From Pseudomonas hefeiensis (GTDB lineage Bacteria > Pseudomonadota > Gammaproteobacteria > Pseudomonadales > Pseudomonadaceae), in contig NZ_CP117449.1 in NCBI RefSeq assembly GCF_030687835.1, positions 1,612,001 to 1,676,000 of the forward strand: a stretch of DNA of 64,000 nt, in the 5' to 3' direction. Positions 1 through 9,094 of this stretch are shown piece after piece. Both the position numbers and the translations under genes were made by a program. The stretch's first letter is position 1; each line of letters opens with the position of its first letter. The notes below the pieces were generated by a model. That model made no database searches. It saw only the letters and a program-made list of their open reading frames with translations, and was not told where the DNA came from.

Positions 1-1
1 A

Positions 2-1624
2 CTGGAGGACCTGTCTTTCCGCTACCTGGAGCCCGACCAGTACAAGCAGATCGCCAAGTTGCTGCACGAGCGGCGTCTGGATCGCGAGCGCTTCATCACG
101 GATGTGATGACGCAGTTGAGGGAAGAGTTGCAGGCCACCGGTGTGGAGGCCGACATCAGCGGCCGGGCCAAGCACATCTATTCGATCTGGCGCAAAATGC
201 AGCGCAAAGGGCTGGAATTCAGCCAGATCTACGACGTTCGCGCCGTTCGCGTACTGGTCCCGGAAATGCGCGACTGCTACACCGCGCTGGGTATCGTGCA
301 CACCTTGTGGCGGCACATCCCCAAGGAGTTCGACGACTACATCGCCAACCCGAAGGAAAACGGCTATCGCTCCCTGCACACTGCGGTAATCGGCCCGGAA
401 GGCAAGGTGCTGGAAGTGCAGATTCGCACCCACGCCATGCACGAGGAAGCCGAGCTGGGGGTTTGCGCCCATTGGAAATACAAGGGCACCGACGTCAAGT
501 CGGGCTCCAACCACTACGAAGAGAAAATCTCCTGGCTGCGTCAGGTGCTCGAGTGGCATGAAGAACTGGGTGACATCGGCGGTCTGGCCGAACAATTGCG
601 GGTCGATATCGAACCGGATCGGGTCTACATCTTCACCCCCGACGGCCATGCCATCGACCTGCCCAAGGGCGCCACGCCGCTGGACTTTGCCTATCGGGTC
701 CACACCGAGATCGGCCACAACTGCCGTGGGGCCAAGATCAACGGGCGGATCGTGCCGCTCAACTACAGCCTGCAAACCGGTGAGCAGGTCGAGATCATCA
801 CCAGTAAACACGGCACGCCGAGCCGCGACTGGCTGAACCCGAACCTGGGCTACATCACTACATCGCGAGCGCGGGCGAAAATCGTTCACTGGTTCAAGTT
901 GCAGGCTCGCGACCAGAACGTCGCCGCCGGCAAGACCCTGCTCGAGCGCGAGCTCAGTCGCCTGGGCCTGCCGCAGGTGGATTTCGACAAGCTGGCCGAA
1001 AGGGCCAACATGAAAACCGCCGAAGACATGTTCGCCGCCCTCGGTGCCGGCGACTTGCGCCTGGCGCAACTGGTCAACCTGGCCCAGCAACTGGTGGAGC
1101 CGGAGCGCGGCAACGAACAGTTGGAACTGATCCCGCGCAAGGCCACCGGCTACAAGCCCGGCAAGCGCGGCGACATCCAGATCCAGGGCGTGGGCAATCT
1201 GATGACCCAGATGGCCGGCTGCTGCCAGCCGTTGCCAGGAGACGCAATCGTCGGCTACATCACCCAGGGTCGTGGCGTGAGCATTCACCGCCAGGACTGT
1301 GCTTCGGTGCTGCAACTGGCCGGTCGTGAGCCGGAGCGGATCATCCAGGTCAGTTGGGGCCCGGTGCCGGTGCTCACCTACCCGGTGGACATCATCATCC
1401 GCGCCTACGACCGTTCCGGCCTGCTGCGTGACGTGTCCCAGGTGTTGCTGAACGAGCGGATCAACGTGTTGGCGGTCAACACCCGTTCGAACAAGGAAGA
1501 CAACACGGCGCTGATGTCCCTGACCATCGAGATTCCGGGGCTGGATGCGTTGGGGCGGTTGCTGGGGCGGATTTCCCAGTTGCCAAACATCATCGAGACC
1601 CGGCGTAATCGGACGCCGGGCTGA
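2..1624 (+). CDS. relA: GTP pyrophosphokinase RelA, 5'-truncated by window edge
   Basis: This is the 3' part of the ribosome-associated (p)ppGpp synthetase of the stringent response. The frame is open to the left edge, so the true start lies outside; about 540 residues are present of a protein usually near 745. Visible parts in order are the synthetase domain (GYRSLHTAV and EVQIRTHAMHEEAE signatures), the TGS domain (from DRVYIFTPDGHAIDLPKGATP), the conserved Cys motif region (AGCCQPLPGD ... HRQDC) and a C-terminal ACT domain (YDRSGLLRDVSQVLL). RelA is favoured over SpoT because mazG follows, as in other Pseudomonas, and because the ending is RelA-like; the missing N-terminal hydrolase-like domain cannot be judged. 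A REP hairpin separates it from mazG. Confidence 0.95.
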   Translation: MEDLSFRYLEPDQYKQIAKLLHERRLDRERFITDVMTQLREELQATGVEADISGRAKHIYSIWRKMQRKGLEFSQIYDVRAVRVLVPEMRDCYTALGIVHTLWRHIPKEFDDYIANPKENGYRSLHTAVIGPEGKVLEVQIRTHAMHEEAELGVCAHWKYKGTDVKSGSNHYEEKISWLRQVLEWHEELGDIGGLAEQLRVDIEPDRVYIFTPDGHAIDLPKGATPLDFAYRVHTEIGHNCRGAKINGRIVPLNYSLQTGEQVEIITSKHGTPSRDWLNPNLGYITTSRARAKIVHWFKLQARDQNVAAGKTLLERELSRLGLPQVDFDKLAERANMKTAEDMFAALGAGDLRLAQLVNLAQQLVEPERGNEQLELIPRKATGYKPGKRGDIQIQGVGNLMTQMAGCCQPLPGDAIVGYITQGRGVSIHRQDCASVLQLAGREPERIIQVSWGPVPVLTYPVDIIIRAYDRSGLLRDVSQVLLNERINVLAVNTRSNKEDNTALMSLTIEIPGLDALGRLLGRISQLPNIIETRRNRTPG

Positions 1625-1638
1625 TCGTTAACCCCTAA

Positions 1639-1728
1639 TGTGGGAGCGGGCTTGCTCGCGAAGGCGGAGTGTCAGTCGACATCAATGTTGTTTGACACTC
1701 CGCCTTCGCGAGCAAGCCCGCTCCCACA
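1639..1728. repeat. REP pair (BIME) between relA and mazG
   Basis: Two inverted copies of the Pseudomonas REP GTGGGAGCGGGCTTGCTCGC flank a short spacer and extend into a long stem (GCGAAGGCGGAGTGTCA against TGACACTCCGCCTTCGC). A near-identical copy lies at 3763-3852. Such elements can act as transcription attenuators or RNA stabilisers; here that is inference. Confidence 0.9.
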
Positions 1729-1754
1729 GTGTTTTGTGTGATGGGACGAATTTA

Positions 1755-2588
1755 ATGTACAGCCTTGAAGACCTGCTCCACCTGATGAACCGCCTGCGCG
1801 ACCCGCAGTACGGCTGCCCGTGGGATATCAAGCAGACCTACGCGACCATCGTCCCCCATACCCTGGAAGAAGCCTACGAAGTGGCCGATGCCATCGAGCG
1901 CGGCGACTTTGATCACTTACAGGGTGAACTGGGTGACCTGTTGTTTCAGGTGGTGTATTACAGCCAGTTGGCCCGGGAGGAGAATCGCTTTGAATTCGCC
2001 GGTGTGGTCGACAGCATCACCCGCAAGCTGATCCGTCGACACCCCCATGTGTTCCCTACCGGTGATCTGTATGCGCCCATGGACTTGCCGCGACTGAACG
2101 AAGAGCAGGTCAAGCAACGCTGGGAAGAAATCAAGGCCGTGGAACGGGCCGAGAAGGCCACTGCGCCCGAGCAGTTGTCGCTGCTCGACGATGTACCCGT
2201 GGCGCTGCCAGCGCTGTCCCGTGCGGCGAAGCTGCAAAAGCGTGCGGGACAGGTCGGTTTTGACTGGCCAGGTCCCTTGCCGGTGCTCGACAAGGTCCGG
2301 GAGGAGCTGGACGAAGTGCTCGAGGCCATGGCTGACAATGATCCGCTGGCCATCCGCGACGAGATTGGCGACCTGCTGTTCAGCGTGGTGAACCTGGCCC
2401 GGCACCTGAAGATTGACCCGGAAACGGCCCTGCGTGACGCCAATGGGAAATTCGAGCGACGTTTCCGATTTATCGAACAGGCATTGCGCGACACCCACCG
2501 TCCCATGGAAGATTGCACCCTCGAAGAGTTGGACGCCTTATGGGGCGAAGCCAAACGTCAGGAAAAGAATTTGCCCAGCTGTGGCTGA
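1755..2588 (+). CDS. mazG: Nucleoside triphosphate pyrophosphohydrolase MazG
   Basis: Predicted cytoplasmic NTP pyrophosphohydrolase that converts (d)NTPs to monophosphates, 277 residues, a normal length for the family. Two MazG-type all-alpha domains are visible, each with the acidic metal-binding helix pattern: LEEAYEVADAIERGD followed by ELGDLLFQVVY in the first half, and REELDEVLEAM followed by DEIGDLLFSVVNL in the second. The ATG at 1755 (MYSLEDLLHLMNRLRDP) is chosen because translation further upstream would run through the REP element. It follows relA, and in E. coli MazG has been linked to lowering ppGpp, so the pairing is functionally sensible. Confidence 0.95.
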   Translation: MYSLEDLLHLMNRLRDPQYGCPWDIKQTYATIVPHTLEEAYEVADAIERGDFDHLQGELGDLLFQVVYYSQLAREENRFEFAGVVDSITRKLIRRHPHVFPTGDLYAPMDLPRLNEEQVKQRWEEIKAVERAEKATAPEQLSLLDDVPVALPALSRAAKLQKRAGQVGFDWPGPLPVLDKVREELDEVLEAMADNDPLAIRDEIGDLLFSVVNLARHLKIDPETALRDANGKFERRFRFIEQALRDTHRPMEDCTLEELDALWGEAKRQEKNLPSCG

Positions 2589-2614
2589 GGCCGTTGCCTA
2601 AGTGAGTAAGCACC

Positions 2615-3154
2615 ATGAGCCTTTCCCTTCGCGACCAGTTGCTCAAAGCAGGGCTGGTCAACCAAAAGCAGGCCAAGCAGGTCGGCAAAGAGAAACAGAA
2701 ACAGCAGCGCCTGGCCCACAAGGGCCAGATCGAACTGGATGACTCCCAGCAGCGTGCCGCCCAGGAGGCGATGGCCGAGAAGGCCAAGCGCGATCAGGAA
2801 CTCAACCGTCAGCAGCAGGAAAAGGCCGAGCAGAAAGCCCGCGCCGCGCAGATCAAGCAATTGATCGAAGTCTCGCGTTTGCCGAAGCTGACGACTGAGG
2901 ATTATTACAACTTTGTCGACGACAAGAAGGTCAAGCGCATCTCGGTCAACACGCTGATGCGCAACAAGTTGAGCAGCGGCTCGCTGGCGATCGTCCATCA
3001 TGCCGGCGGTTACGAAGTGATCCCGCGCGAAGCGGCCCTGAAGATCCAGGAGCGCGACCCCAAGCGCATCGTGCAGCTCAATACCCAGACCGAAGAAGTG
3101 GATGCTGATGATCCGTATGCGGCGTATCAGATCCCTGATGATTTGATGTGGTAA
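2615..3154 (+). CDS. DUF2058 domain-containing protein
   Basis: Conserved 179-residue cytoplasmic protein of the DUF2058 (YaiL-like) family, of unknown biochemical role. The N-terminus (MSLSLRDQLLKAGLVNQKQAKQ) is followed by a Lys/Gln/Glu-rich stretch to about residue 90 that should form a highly charged helix or coiled coil. A more globular half then carries the family-typical segments DYYNFVDDKKVKRI and GYEVIPREAALKI. It starts 26 bp after mazG with the same polarity, so co-transcription is likely. Family membership is recalled from sequence pattern; no function is assigned. Confidence 0.88.
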   Translation: MSLSLRDQLLKAGLVNQKQAKQVGKEKQKQQRLAHKGQIELDDSQQRAAQEAMAEKAKRDQELNRQQQEKAEQKARAAQIKQLIEVSRLPKLTTEDYYNFVDDKKVKRISVNTLMRNKLSSGSLAIVHHAGGYEVIPREAALKIQERDPKRIVQLNTQTEEVDADDPYAAYQIPDDLMW

Positions 3155-3221
3155 GTCGGACACCAGGCTAAATACAAAACCTGGAGCATCTGCAGAGGTC
3201 TTCAGGAAAACTGTGGAAGCC

Positions 3222-3313
3222 TGTGGGAGCAAAGCTTGCTCGCGATCGCACTGTGTCTGGTAGAAAAAATATTGCCTGATACTCCGCTATCGCGAGCAAG
3301 CTTTGCTCCCACA
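3222..3313. repeat. REP pair (BIME) after DUF2058 gene
   Basis: Inverted copies of TGTGGGAGCAAAGCTTGCTC and its complement, each continuing into GCGAT(C/A)GC, separated by about 30 nt. This is the AAAGCTTGC subtype of the REP family, differing from the GCGGGCTTGC subtype at 1639. Confidence 0.88.
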
Positions 3314-3350
3314 GGCCCACAGGCCCACAGGTCCATGAGGTTTCTGTCGT

Positions 3351-3545
3351 TCAGGATTCTGCCATCTCAAGCGAGCGCTGCCTTTCCTGGCATTCCAGCT
3401 CGGCCTTATAGCTATTGGCATCCGTCTCGGAGTGGAACATTCCCACCAACAGGTCCTGTTGGTGTACATCCCAGATGCGGATACCGGCGGCAATACCTTC
3501 GTGGGACATGTGAGCGTCATCGCGTTCAGTTACTTTCACAGTCAT
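3351..3545 (-). CDS. Small conserved hypothetical protein (64 aa)
   Basis: A 64-residue reading frame starting MTVKVTERDDAHMSHEG with a GGAG ribosome-binding site at good distance from the ATG. The sequence is acidic with no membrane segment or signal peptide; recognisable pieces are GIRIWDVHQQDLLVGMF and SETDANSYKAELECQERQ. It lies alone between two REP elements and reads opposite to its left neighbour. It resembles small hypothetical proteins common in Pseudomonas, but I do not recognise a function. The start at 3545 is preferred over 3578 because of the SD. Confidence 0.65.
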   Translation of the reverse strand: MTVKVTERDDAHMSHEGIAAGIRIWDVHQQDLLVGMFHSETDANSYKAELECQERQRSLEMAES

Positions 3546-3762
3546 CTTGCAAGCTCCAATCTCTGTTATCTGCAGCAAGGCGTGTGCAGGACTTTGTTAT
3601 AGATTTTGGTAGCGTGCTAAGTAAACGCTTCGGTGCGTTAAGAAGTTTTCATGAAAGTCGCACGCTTCCTACAGGCCAGGCAGTGCGCGGCATTCGGTCG
3701 CAGGGGGCTTTCATGAAGAAGATTTCATGTGGGACACAATGCTCATGATGAAGGCCAATACC

Positions 3763-3852
3763 TGTGGGAGCGGGCTTGCTCGCGAAGGCGGAGTGTCAGT
3801 CGACATCAATGTTGTTTGACAAGGCGCCTTCGCGAGCAAGCCCGCTCCCACA
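3763..3852. repeat. REP pair (BIME)
   Basis: Nearly identical to the element at 1639-1728, including the same loop region (CAGTCGACATCAATGTTG). One arm differs by an AAGGCGCC variant near 3822. Lies between the 64-aa gene and the DUF3108 gene. Confidence 0.9.
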
Positions 3853-3884
3853 GAGTCATTGGGTGGTCATGAAATCCGGGTAAC

Positions 3885-3912
3885 AAAAAGCCCCGCATTT
3901 GACGGGGCTTCT
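3885..3912 (-). terminator. Rho-independent terminator of the DUF3108 gene
   Basis: Read on the minus strand: stem AAGCCCCGTC/ATGCGGGGCTT followed by a run of T. It sits about 18 bp past the stop of the DUF3108 gene and closes the purM-purN-DUF3108 transcript. Confidence 0.8.
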
Positions 3913-3929
3913 CTTGATATCGGCGTCGA

Positions 3930-4643
3930 TCAGCTGCCTTTGACAGCCTTGCCGTTAACCGTACCGTCCTGGAGCATGATGTTGTACTCCTTGCCGTCAG
4001 TCTCGACCTGTTGCAAGCGCACCAGCAGGTAATCCCAGTCCTTGGCGAACCAGAGGACGGTGGTGCGTTTGCTTTTTGTCGGGTCGCGCACTCGCTCGAC
4101 CTTGATCGCTTCGATCTGGCCGGCCTTGGTGTCGACCTTCTCCGAGCCCAGGACGCGGAAGTCATAAGTGTCGACTTCGCCATCATCGACAACCTGATAG
4201 CTCATGCTTTTCTTGCCGGCCGCTACGTCGTGCTGCAGGGCTAACTGATAAGTGGATTTATCGACCATGCCACGGTTGAGTGGCAGTTTTACCGGATCGC
4301 CACGATCGGTGCCGGTGACCATCTTGGTGTTCCAGTCGAAATCCAGATCGGCTTTCTTGGACTTGCCCAAGCCGCCACGCTCAAAGTGGTAGGACTGTGG
4401 CAGCAGGGTGTCCTTGTCCAGGGTCAGGGTGCTTTCTTCCGTCAGGCTGGCGATCATCATCGAAGCCTTGAAGCTCAGCTTCCAGGTGCCGTTGGCTTCT
4501 TTGGTCAGACTGCGCTCGGCGGTGCCGCTCATGGGCAGCTGTTTCCAGTCGGCGGTGTAGCTGGCGGAGAACGGTTGAAGGTCTGCGGCCTGTGCCAGGG
4601 GCAGGGCAAGCAGAGCGCAAGCGAAGAGCAGGGCGCGACGCAT
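3930..4643 (-). CDS. DUF3108 domain-containing exported protein
   Basis: A 237-residue protein with a clear signal peptide (MRRALLFACALLALPLAQA, cleavage expected after AQA), so probably periplasmic or outer-membrane associated. The mature part matches the DUF3108 pattern: FSASYTADWKQLPMSG at the start, repeated beta-rich segments, and DYLLVRLQQVETDGKEYNI near the end. Its role is not established. It begins about 8 bp after the purN stop and shares the strand, so it is probably the last gene of a purM-purN-DUF3108 transcript. The ATG at 4643 is chosen over the longer frame at 4745 because it opens directly onto the signal peptide. Confidence 0.85.
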   Translation of the reverse strand: MRRALLFACALLALPLAQAADLQPFSASYTADWKQLPMSGTAERSLTKEANGTWKLSFKASMMIASLTEESTLTLDKDTLLPQSYHFERGGLGKSKKADLDFDWNTKMVTGTDRGDPVKLPLNRGMVDKSTYQLALQHDVAAGKKSMSYQVVDDGEVDTYDFRVLGSEKVDTKAGQIEAIKVERVRDPTKSKRTTVLWFAKDWDYLLVRLQQVETDGKEYNIMLQDGTVNGKAVKGS

Positions 4644-4651
4644 AAAATCTC

Positions 4652-5314
4652 CTAGTATCGAATCAAATGGCCGCTGGCGGCGAGCAACTGGCCGTCCAGT
4701 GAGGCACCGCGATCGTCGAGGGTCAGCCGGCCTTCGGCAAACCAACGCACGGCCATCGGGTAGATCTGGTGTTCCCGGGTGTGAACCCGTTGGGCCAGGC
4801 TTTGCGGCGTGTCGTGCAACTCTACCGGTATTACTGCCTGTACGACCAGTGGTCCGCCATCGAGTTCCTCGGTGACGAAGTGCACCGAGCAGCCATGCTC
4901 CGGGTCTCCGGCCTCCAGCGCGCGCTGGTGAGTGTGTAACCCTTTGTATTTAGGCAGCAGCGATGGATGGATATTGAACAGGCGGCCCTGGTAGTGACGC
5001 ACGAAGCCGGCGCTGAGGATGCGCATGAAACCGGCCAGTACCACCAGTTGCGGATTGAACGTGTCGATCTGTTCGATCAGCGCGGCATCGAAGGCTTCGC
5101 GGCCATCAAACGCTTTGTGATCCAGGACACGGGTGTCGATACCCGCATCCCTGGCGCGTTGCAGGCCGTAGGCATCGGCGCGGTTGGAAATCACCGCGCG
5201 GATACGGACCGGGTTATCACCGGTCCGCGTGCTGTCGATCAGGGCCTGCAAGTTGCTGCCGGTACCGGACAACAGCACCACGACATCACAGGTTGCAGGC
5301 ATCTGCTCTTGCAT
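4652..5314 (-). CDS. purN: Phosphoribosylglycinamide formyltransferase PurN
   Basis: Catalyses the 10-formyl-THF-dependent formylation of GAR to FGAR, the third step of de novo purine synthesis. The 220-residue frame shows the N-terminal VVLLSGTGSNLQALID loop, the catalytic region LAGFMRILS, the substrate motif NIHPSLLPKYKGLHTHQRAL and the HFVTEELDGGP segment with the catalytic Asp. The ATG shares one base with the purM stop (TGATG), indicating translational coupling. A Met at residue 5 is an alternative start close to the length usually annotated. Confidence 0.96.
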   Translation of the reverse strand: MQEQMPATCDVVVLLSGTGSNLQALIDSTRTGDNPVRIRAVISNRADAYGLQRARDAGIDTRVLDHKAFDGREAFDAALIEQIDTFNPQLVVLAGFMRILSAGFVRHYQGRLFNIHPSLLPKYKGLHTHQRALEAGDPEHGCSVHFVTEELDGGPLVVQAVIPVELHDTPQSLAQRVHTREHQIYPMAVRWFAEGRLTLDDRGASLDGQLLAASGHLIRY

Positions 5315-6372
5315 CAGTGAGCCTTAAGGTTCTTCAGCTCGACCTGGGCAGCGCCTTCGGCTGCAGTGCTGATCTGGCCGATGACCCAAGGTTGTTCGCC
5401 GGCTTCACGCAGTACATTCAGGGCCGTCTCGACGTGCTCCTGGGCTACGCAGATGACCATGCCTACGCCGCAGTTCAGCACGCGGTGCATTTCGGTTTCA
5501 TCGACGTTGCCTTTTTCTTGCAGCCAGTCGAACACGGCTGGCCGGGTCCAGCTCGCCACGTCAACCACCGCCTGGGCGCCTTTTGGCAGCACGCGCGGGA
5601 TGTTGTCCAGCAGGCCGCCGCCAGTGATGTGGGCCATGGCCTTGACGGCGCCGGTGTCCTTGATCAGCTTGAGCAGCGGCTTGACGTAGATGCGGGTCGG
5701 GGCCATCAGCAGGTCGGCCAGTGGCTTGCCGTCGAGCTGGGTGTTTTCGATGTCGGCGCCCGAGACTTCGATGATCTTGCGGATCAGCGAATAACCGTTG
5801 GAGTGCGGGCCGGACGATGGCAGGGCGAGGAGGGCATCGCCAGCGGCGACTTTCGAACCGTCGATGATTTCGGCTTTTTCCACGACACCGACGCAGAAGC
5901 CGGCCAGGTCGTAGTCTTCGCCTTCGTACATGCCTGGCATTTCAGCGGTTTCGCCGCCGACCAGGGAGCAGCCGGACAGCTCGCAGCCGGCGCCAATGCC
6001 GGTTACCACCTGGGCGGCGGTGTCGACGTTCAGTTTGCCGGTGGCGTAGTAGTCGAGGAAGAACAGCGGCTCGGCGCCGCAAACCACCAGGTCGTTCACG
6101 CACATGGCCACCAGGTCGATGCCGATGCTGTCGTGCTTGTTCAGGTTCAGGGCCAGGCGCAGCTTGGTGCCGACGCCGTCAGTGCCCGAAACCAGCACCG
6201 GTTGCTTGTAGCCGGCCGGGATCTCGCAGAGGGCGCCGAAACCGCCCAGGCCGCCCATGACTTCCGGGCGCGCAGTGCGCTTGGCGACGCTCTTGATGCG
6301 TTCGACCAATGCTTCACCGGCGTCGATGTCTACACCGGCGTCCTTGTAGCTCAGGGAGGGTTGCTTGCTCAT
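5314..6372 (-). CDS. purM: Phosphoribosylformylglycinamidine cyclo-ligase PurM
   Basis: AIR synthetase, the ATP-dependent ring closure of FGAM to AIR in purine synthesis. The 352-residue length is normal. Motifs include [20 protein letters not shown] at the start, the glycine-rich [14 protein letters not shown], the metal/ATP-binding [27 protein letters not shown] and the [13 protein letters not shown] segment. It is the first gene of a coupled purM-purN unit that reads away from the DUF2066 gene, so the 365-bp gap upstream must hold its promoter. Confidence 0.97.
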   Translation of the reverse strand: MSKQPSLSYKDAGVDIDAGEALVERIKSVAKRTARPEVMGGLGGFGALCEIPAGYKQPVLVSGTDGVGTKLRLALNLNKHDSIGIDLVAMCVNDLVVCGAEPLFFLDYYATGKLNVDTAAQVVTGIGAGCELSGCSLVGGETAEMPGMYEGEDYDLAGFCVGVVEKAEIIDGSKVAAGDALLALPSSGPHSNGYSLIRKIIEVSGADIENTQLDGKPLADLLMAPTRIYVKPLLKLIKDTGAVKAMAHITGGGLLDNIPRVLPKGAQAVVDVASWTRPAVFDWLQEKGNVDETEMHRVLNCGVGMVICVAQEHVETALNVLREAGEQPWVIGQISTAAEGAAQVELKNLKAH

Positions 6373-6737
6373 GATCCAGGCCTTTAGGGGGGATTTCTGG
6401 GTAACGACCGACCGCCGGGGCCATTGAATAACCGTTGTACGAATTATTCCGGGTGCCCAGCCATTGCCGGTCTGCGAAGGCGCGCGATTTTATCAGGCTT
6501 GAGGGGCAGCGGCCATCCTCGCGCCGACGGGCAGGGATATATCCTTGGAAAAAAACCGATATTTCTCCTATTGGTGCTGCGCGATGCGTCTGTATAAGGT
6601 GTAGCGGTAACCGGCTATGGTTATGACAGTGCGAAACTTCCAGCGGGCGTGTGAATGTTTTGCCAGGTGCTGTGGTCACAGCCATGCTCAATTTTCTTCA
6701 CACGGCCTGTTCCAGCCGTTATGTCCGGGAATCTTCC
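6373..6737. other. Divergent intergenic region purM / DUF2066
   Basis: 365 bp without a credible gene. It should carry promoters for purM (minus) and the DUF2066-permease genes (plus). Short frames crossing it on either strand lack ribosome-binding sites and similarity to known families. No PurR-like palindrome was evident by eye. Confidence 0.6.
6571..6598 (+). promoter_or_regulatory. Possible sigma-70 promoter for the DUF2066 gene
   Basis: TTGGTG and TATAAG separated by 16 bp, about 140 bp upstream of the DUF2066 ATG. The match is moderate and untested. Confidence 0.3.
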
Positions 6738-7808
6738 ATGCGCTTTTTCAAACTCTTGTCTGTGGGCTGCCTGTCGTTGATCAGCGTGGCGAGCCATGCC
6801 GAAAACCTCAACAGTCTCTATCAGGTGCTCGAGCCGGTCAGCAGCCAGGCCCCGCAAGAACGTGACCAGGCGACTCTGCGCGCCCTCGACACGCTGGTGC
6901 TGCGCCTGACCGGCGACGCCAAGGCCGCCCAGAGTCCCGGTCTGGCGGCGATCCGCAAGGACCCCCAGCAGATCATTCTTCAATATGGCTACGACGCCGG
7001 GCCGCCGGAAAGCCTTAAGGTGGATTTCGATCCGGCGAGCACCGACCGGGCCTTGCGTTCGGCGGGGTTGTCGCTGTGGGGCACGAATCGGCCAGCGATC
7101 CTGGGCTGGTGGCTGAACGATTCGGCGGAAGGTTCCAACCTGGTGGGTGATGGCCAGGGCAGTGCCGCGCCACTGCGCCGCGCCGCCCAGCACCGTGGCC
7201 TGCCACTGCACCTGCCCCTGGCGGACTTGAGCGAACAGATCGTTGCTACGGCGCCAAACCTGGAAGGCAGTGATCCGGCGCCGCTGCGCGAGGCGTCGCA
7301 GCGTTATGGTGCAGACGCCTTGCTGGCGGTCCATGCCAAGGAGGAGGGCGGCCAATGGCAGGCGACCTGGCGTTTGTGGCAGGGTGACCAACGCGAACAG
7401 GGCACTGCCCAGGGCGCCGACCCCGCCGCCCTGGCCGATGCGGTGATGCTGGCGGTGAGTCAACGCCTGGCGCTGCGTTTCGTCACCAAACCGGGCGTGG
7501 CCACCGAGCAACTGCTGGAAGTGCAGGGCATGAATCTGGAGCGTTACGCGGCGCTTGGGCGTTTGCTCGAACCGTTCGGTGGGCAGTTGCAGCGGGTTGA
7601 AGGGGACCGGATCATTTATCGGGTCAACGGCAGCGCCGAGCAGTTGAAGGCGCAATTGGCCCTGGCGAGACTGCAGGAAATTCCTGCCGGCGAAGCCGTG
7701 GCGCCGGTGCCAGTGTCGGTACCGGCGGCCCAGCCAGCCGCCGATGGCTCGGTCCCGGCCGCCGCGCCACCGCCTGAGCCGACGGCCAACCTGCGGTTTC
7801 GCTGGTAG
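6738..7808 (+). CDS. DUF2066 domain-containing exported protein
   Basis: A 356-residue protein with an N-terminal signal peptide (MRFFKLLSVGCLSLISVASHA). The mature part fits DUF2066: an opening LYQVLEPVSSQAPQERDQ, LDTLVLRLTGD and a conserved PAILGWWLND region, ending in a Pro/Ala-rich tail of about 40 residues. Function unknown. It lies between purM (divergent) and the AI-2E permease, an order also remembered from P. aeruginosa. The start at 6738 is preferred because it gives the signal peptide; the frame is open from 6651. Confidence 0.85.
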   Translation: MRFFKLLSVGCLSLISVASHAENLNSLYQVLEPVSSQAPQERDQATLRALDTLVLRLTGDAKAAQSPGLAAIRKDPQQIILQYGYDAGPPESLKVDFDPASTDRALRSAGLSLWGTNRPAILGWWLNDSAEGSNLVGDGQGSAAPLRRAAQHRGLPLHLPLADLSEQIVATAPNLEGSDPAPLREASQRYGADALLAVHAKEEGGQWQATWRLWQGDQREQGTAQGADPAALADAVMLAVSQRLALRFVTKPGVATEQLLEVQGMNLERYAALGRLLEPFGGQLQRVEGDRIIYRVNGSAEQLKAQLALARLQEIPAGEAVAPVPVSVPAAQPAADGSVPAAAPPPEPTANLRFRW

Positions 7809-7839
7809 TTTTTCTTTCTTATATAGCTAGGAGTGGTTC

Positions 7840-8913
7840 ATGGGCGATACGCGGCGTTGGTTCTGGTTGGGTGGGATCGCCCTGCTGTTTGTATTCATCT
7901 ATTTGCTGCATCCGATCCTCACGCCGTTTCTGGTTGCGTTGCTCCTGGCCTATCTGTTCGACCCACTGGTAGACCGCCTGGAAAAACTCGGCCTGTCCAG
8001 GACCTGGGGTGTGGTGTCGGTGTTTGCGCTGATCACCTTGATTGTCATCGCCCTGATGCTGGTGCTGATACCGATGCTGGCCAAGCAACTGATGCGCCTG
8101 TACGAGCTGGCGCCGCAGATGCTCGACTGGTTGCAGCACACCGCCGTGCCGTGGGTGCAGTCAAGGCTGGGGTTGGCCGAAGGTTTCTGGAAGTTCGACA
8201 AGGTCAAGGCCGCTATCAGCGAGCACATGGGCCAGACCTCTGACATCGTCGGTGTGGTGTTGAGCCAGGCCACGGCCTCGGGATTGGCGTTGATCGGTTG
8301 GCTGGCGAACCTGGTGTTGATTCCGGTGGTGGCCTTCTATCTGCTGCGCGACTGGGACTTGATGATGGCCAAGATTCGCAGCTTGCTGCCACGCCATCGC
8401 GAAGAACGCATCATGACCCTGGCCGGCGAATGCCATGAAGTGTTGGGGGCGTTTGTGCGTGGGCAATTGTTGGTGATGGTAGCGCTGGGCTTCATCTATG
8501 CGGCGGGATTGATGCTGGTGGGCCTGGAGCTGGGGCTGTTGATCGGCTTGATCGCCGGGCTTGCGGCCATCGTGCCCTACATGGGCTTTGTCATCGGTAT
8601 CGGCGCGGCGTTGATTGCCGGTTTGTTCCAGTTCGGCGGTGATCTGTACCCGATGGTCGGCATCGTGGCGGTGTTCATGGTCGGGCAGGCGCTGGAAGGC
8701 ATGGTGCTGACACCGTTGCTGGTGGGCGATCGCATCGGCTTGCATCCAGTGGCGGTGATCTTTGCGATCCTGGCCGGTGGTGAGTTGTTCGGTTTTACCG
8801 GGGTCTTGCTGGCGCTGCCGGTGGCGGCAGTGATCATGGTGCTGGTGCGCCATATGCACGATCTGTACAAGGATTCAGACATTTACAGTGGCGTCGAAGA
8901 CCCCGAGCTATAG
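7840..8913 (+). CDS. AI-2E family (PerM/TqsA-type) membrane permease
   Basis: A 357-residue polytopic inner-membrane protein. About eight hydrophobic segments are visible, beginning FWLGGIALLFVFIYLLHPIL, with the family pattern FLVALLLAYLFDPLVDRLEK near the start and the conserved C-terminal run GDRIGLHPVAVIFAILAGGE. Members of UPF0118/AI-2E include TqsA (AI-2 export) and ion/H+ antiporters, so the substrate is undetermined. A good AGGAG lies 7 bp before the ATG. It is 31 bp after the DUF2066 gene and is followed by hda. Confidence 0.9.
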   Translation: MGDTRRWFWLGGIALLFVFIYLLHPILTPFLVALLLAYLFDPLVDRLEKLGLSRTWGVVSVFALITLIVIALMLVLIPMLAKQLMRLYELAPQMLDWLQHTAVPWVQSRLGLAEGFWKFDKVKAAISEHMGQTSDIVGVVLSQATASGLALIGWLANLVLIPVVAFYLLRDWDLMMAKIRSLLPRHREERIMTLAGECHEVLGAFVRGQLLVMVALGFIYAAGLMLVGLELGLLIGLIAGLAAIVPYMGFVIGIGAALIAGLFQFGGDLYPMVGIVAVFMVGQALEGMVLTPLLVGDRIGLHPVAVIFAILAGGELFGFTGVLLALPVAAVIMVLVRHMHDLYKDSDIYSGVEDPEL

Positions 8914-9094
8914 CGCCAATGGCGGGCGTGGCGGTTGTCCCGGCGTCAGGGAAACCGCCGCTCCATTGTTCTGTCGCTGCAAACCTTTGATTTTGCTCGT
9001 GGTCCGGCGCATTGTGCGGTCCGCGTCACGGGTATAAACTTTGCGCACTTTACACAGAGGCCACTAACGGTTCTTTTGGAACTGTTCAGTCAGC

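Noticed and set aside
3236..3748. 170-codon plus-strand frame after the DUF2058 gene
   Set aside because: It runs through a REP element and opposite the better supported 64-aa gene.
5293..6387. 364-codon plus-strand frame opposite purM
   Set aside because: purM is complete with all motifs; the opposite frame is a GC-rich codon shadow.
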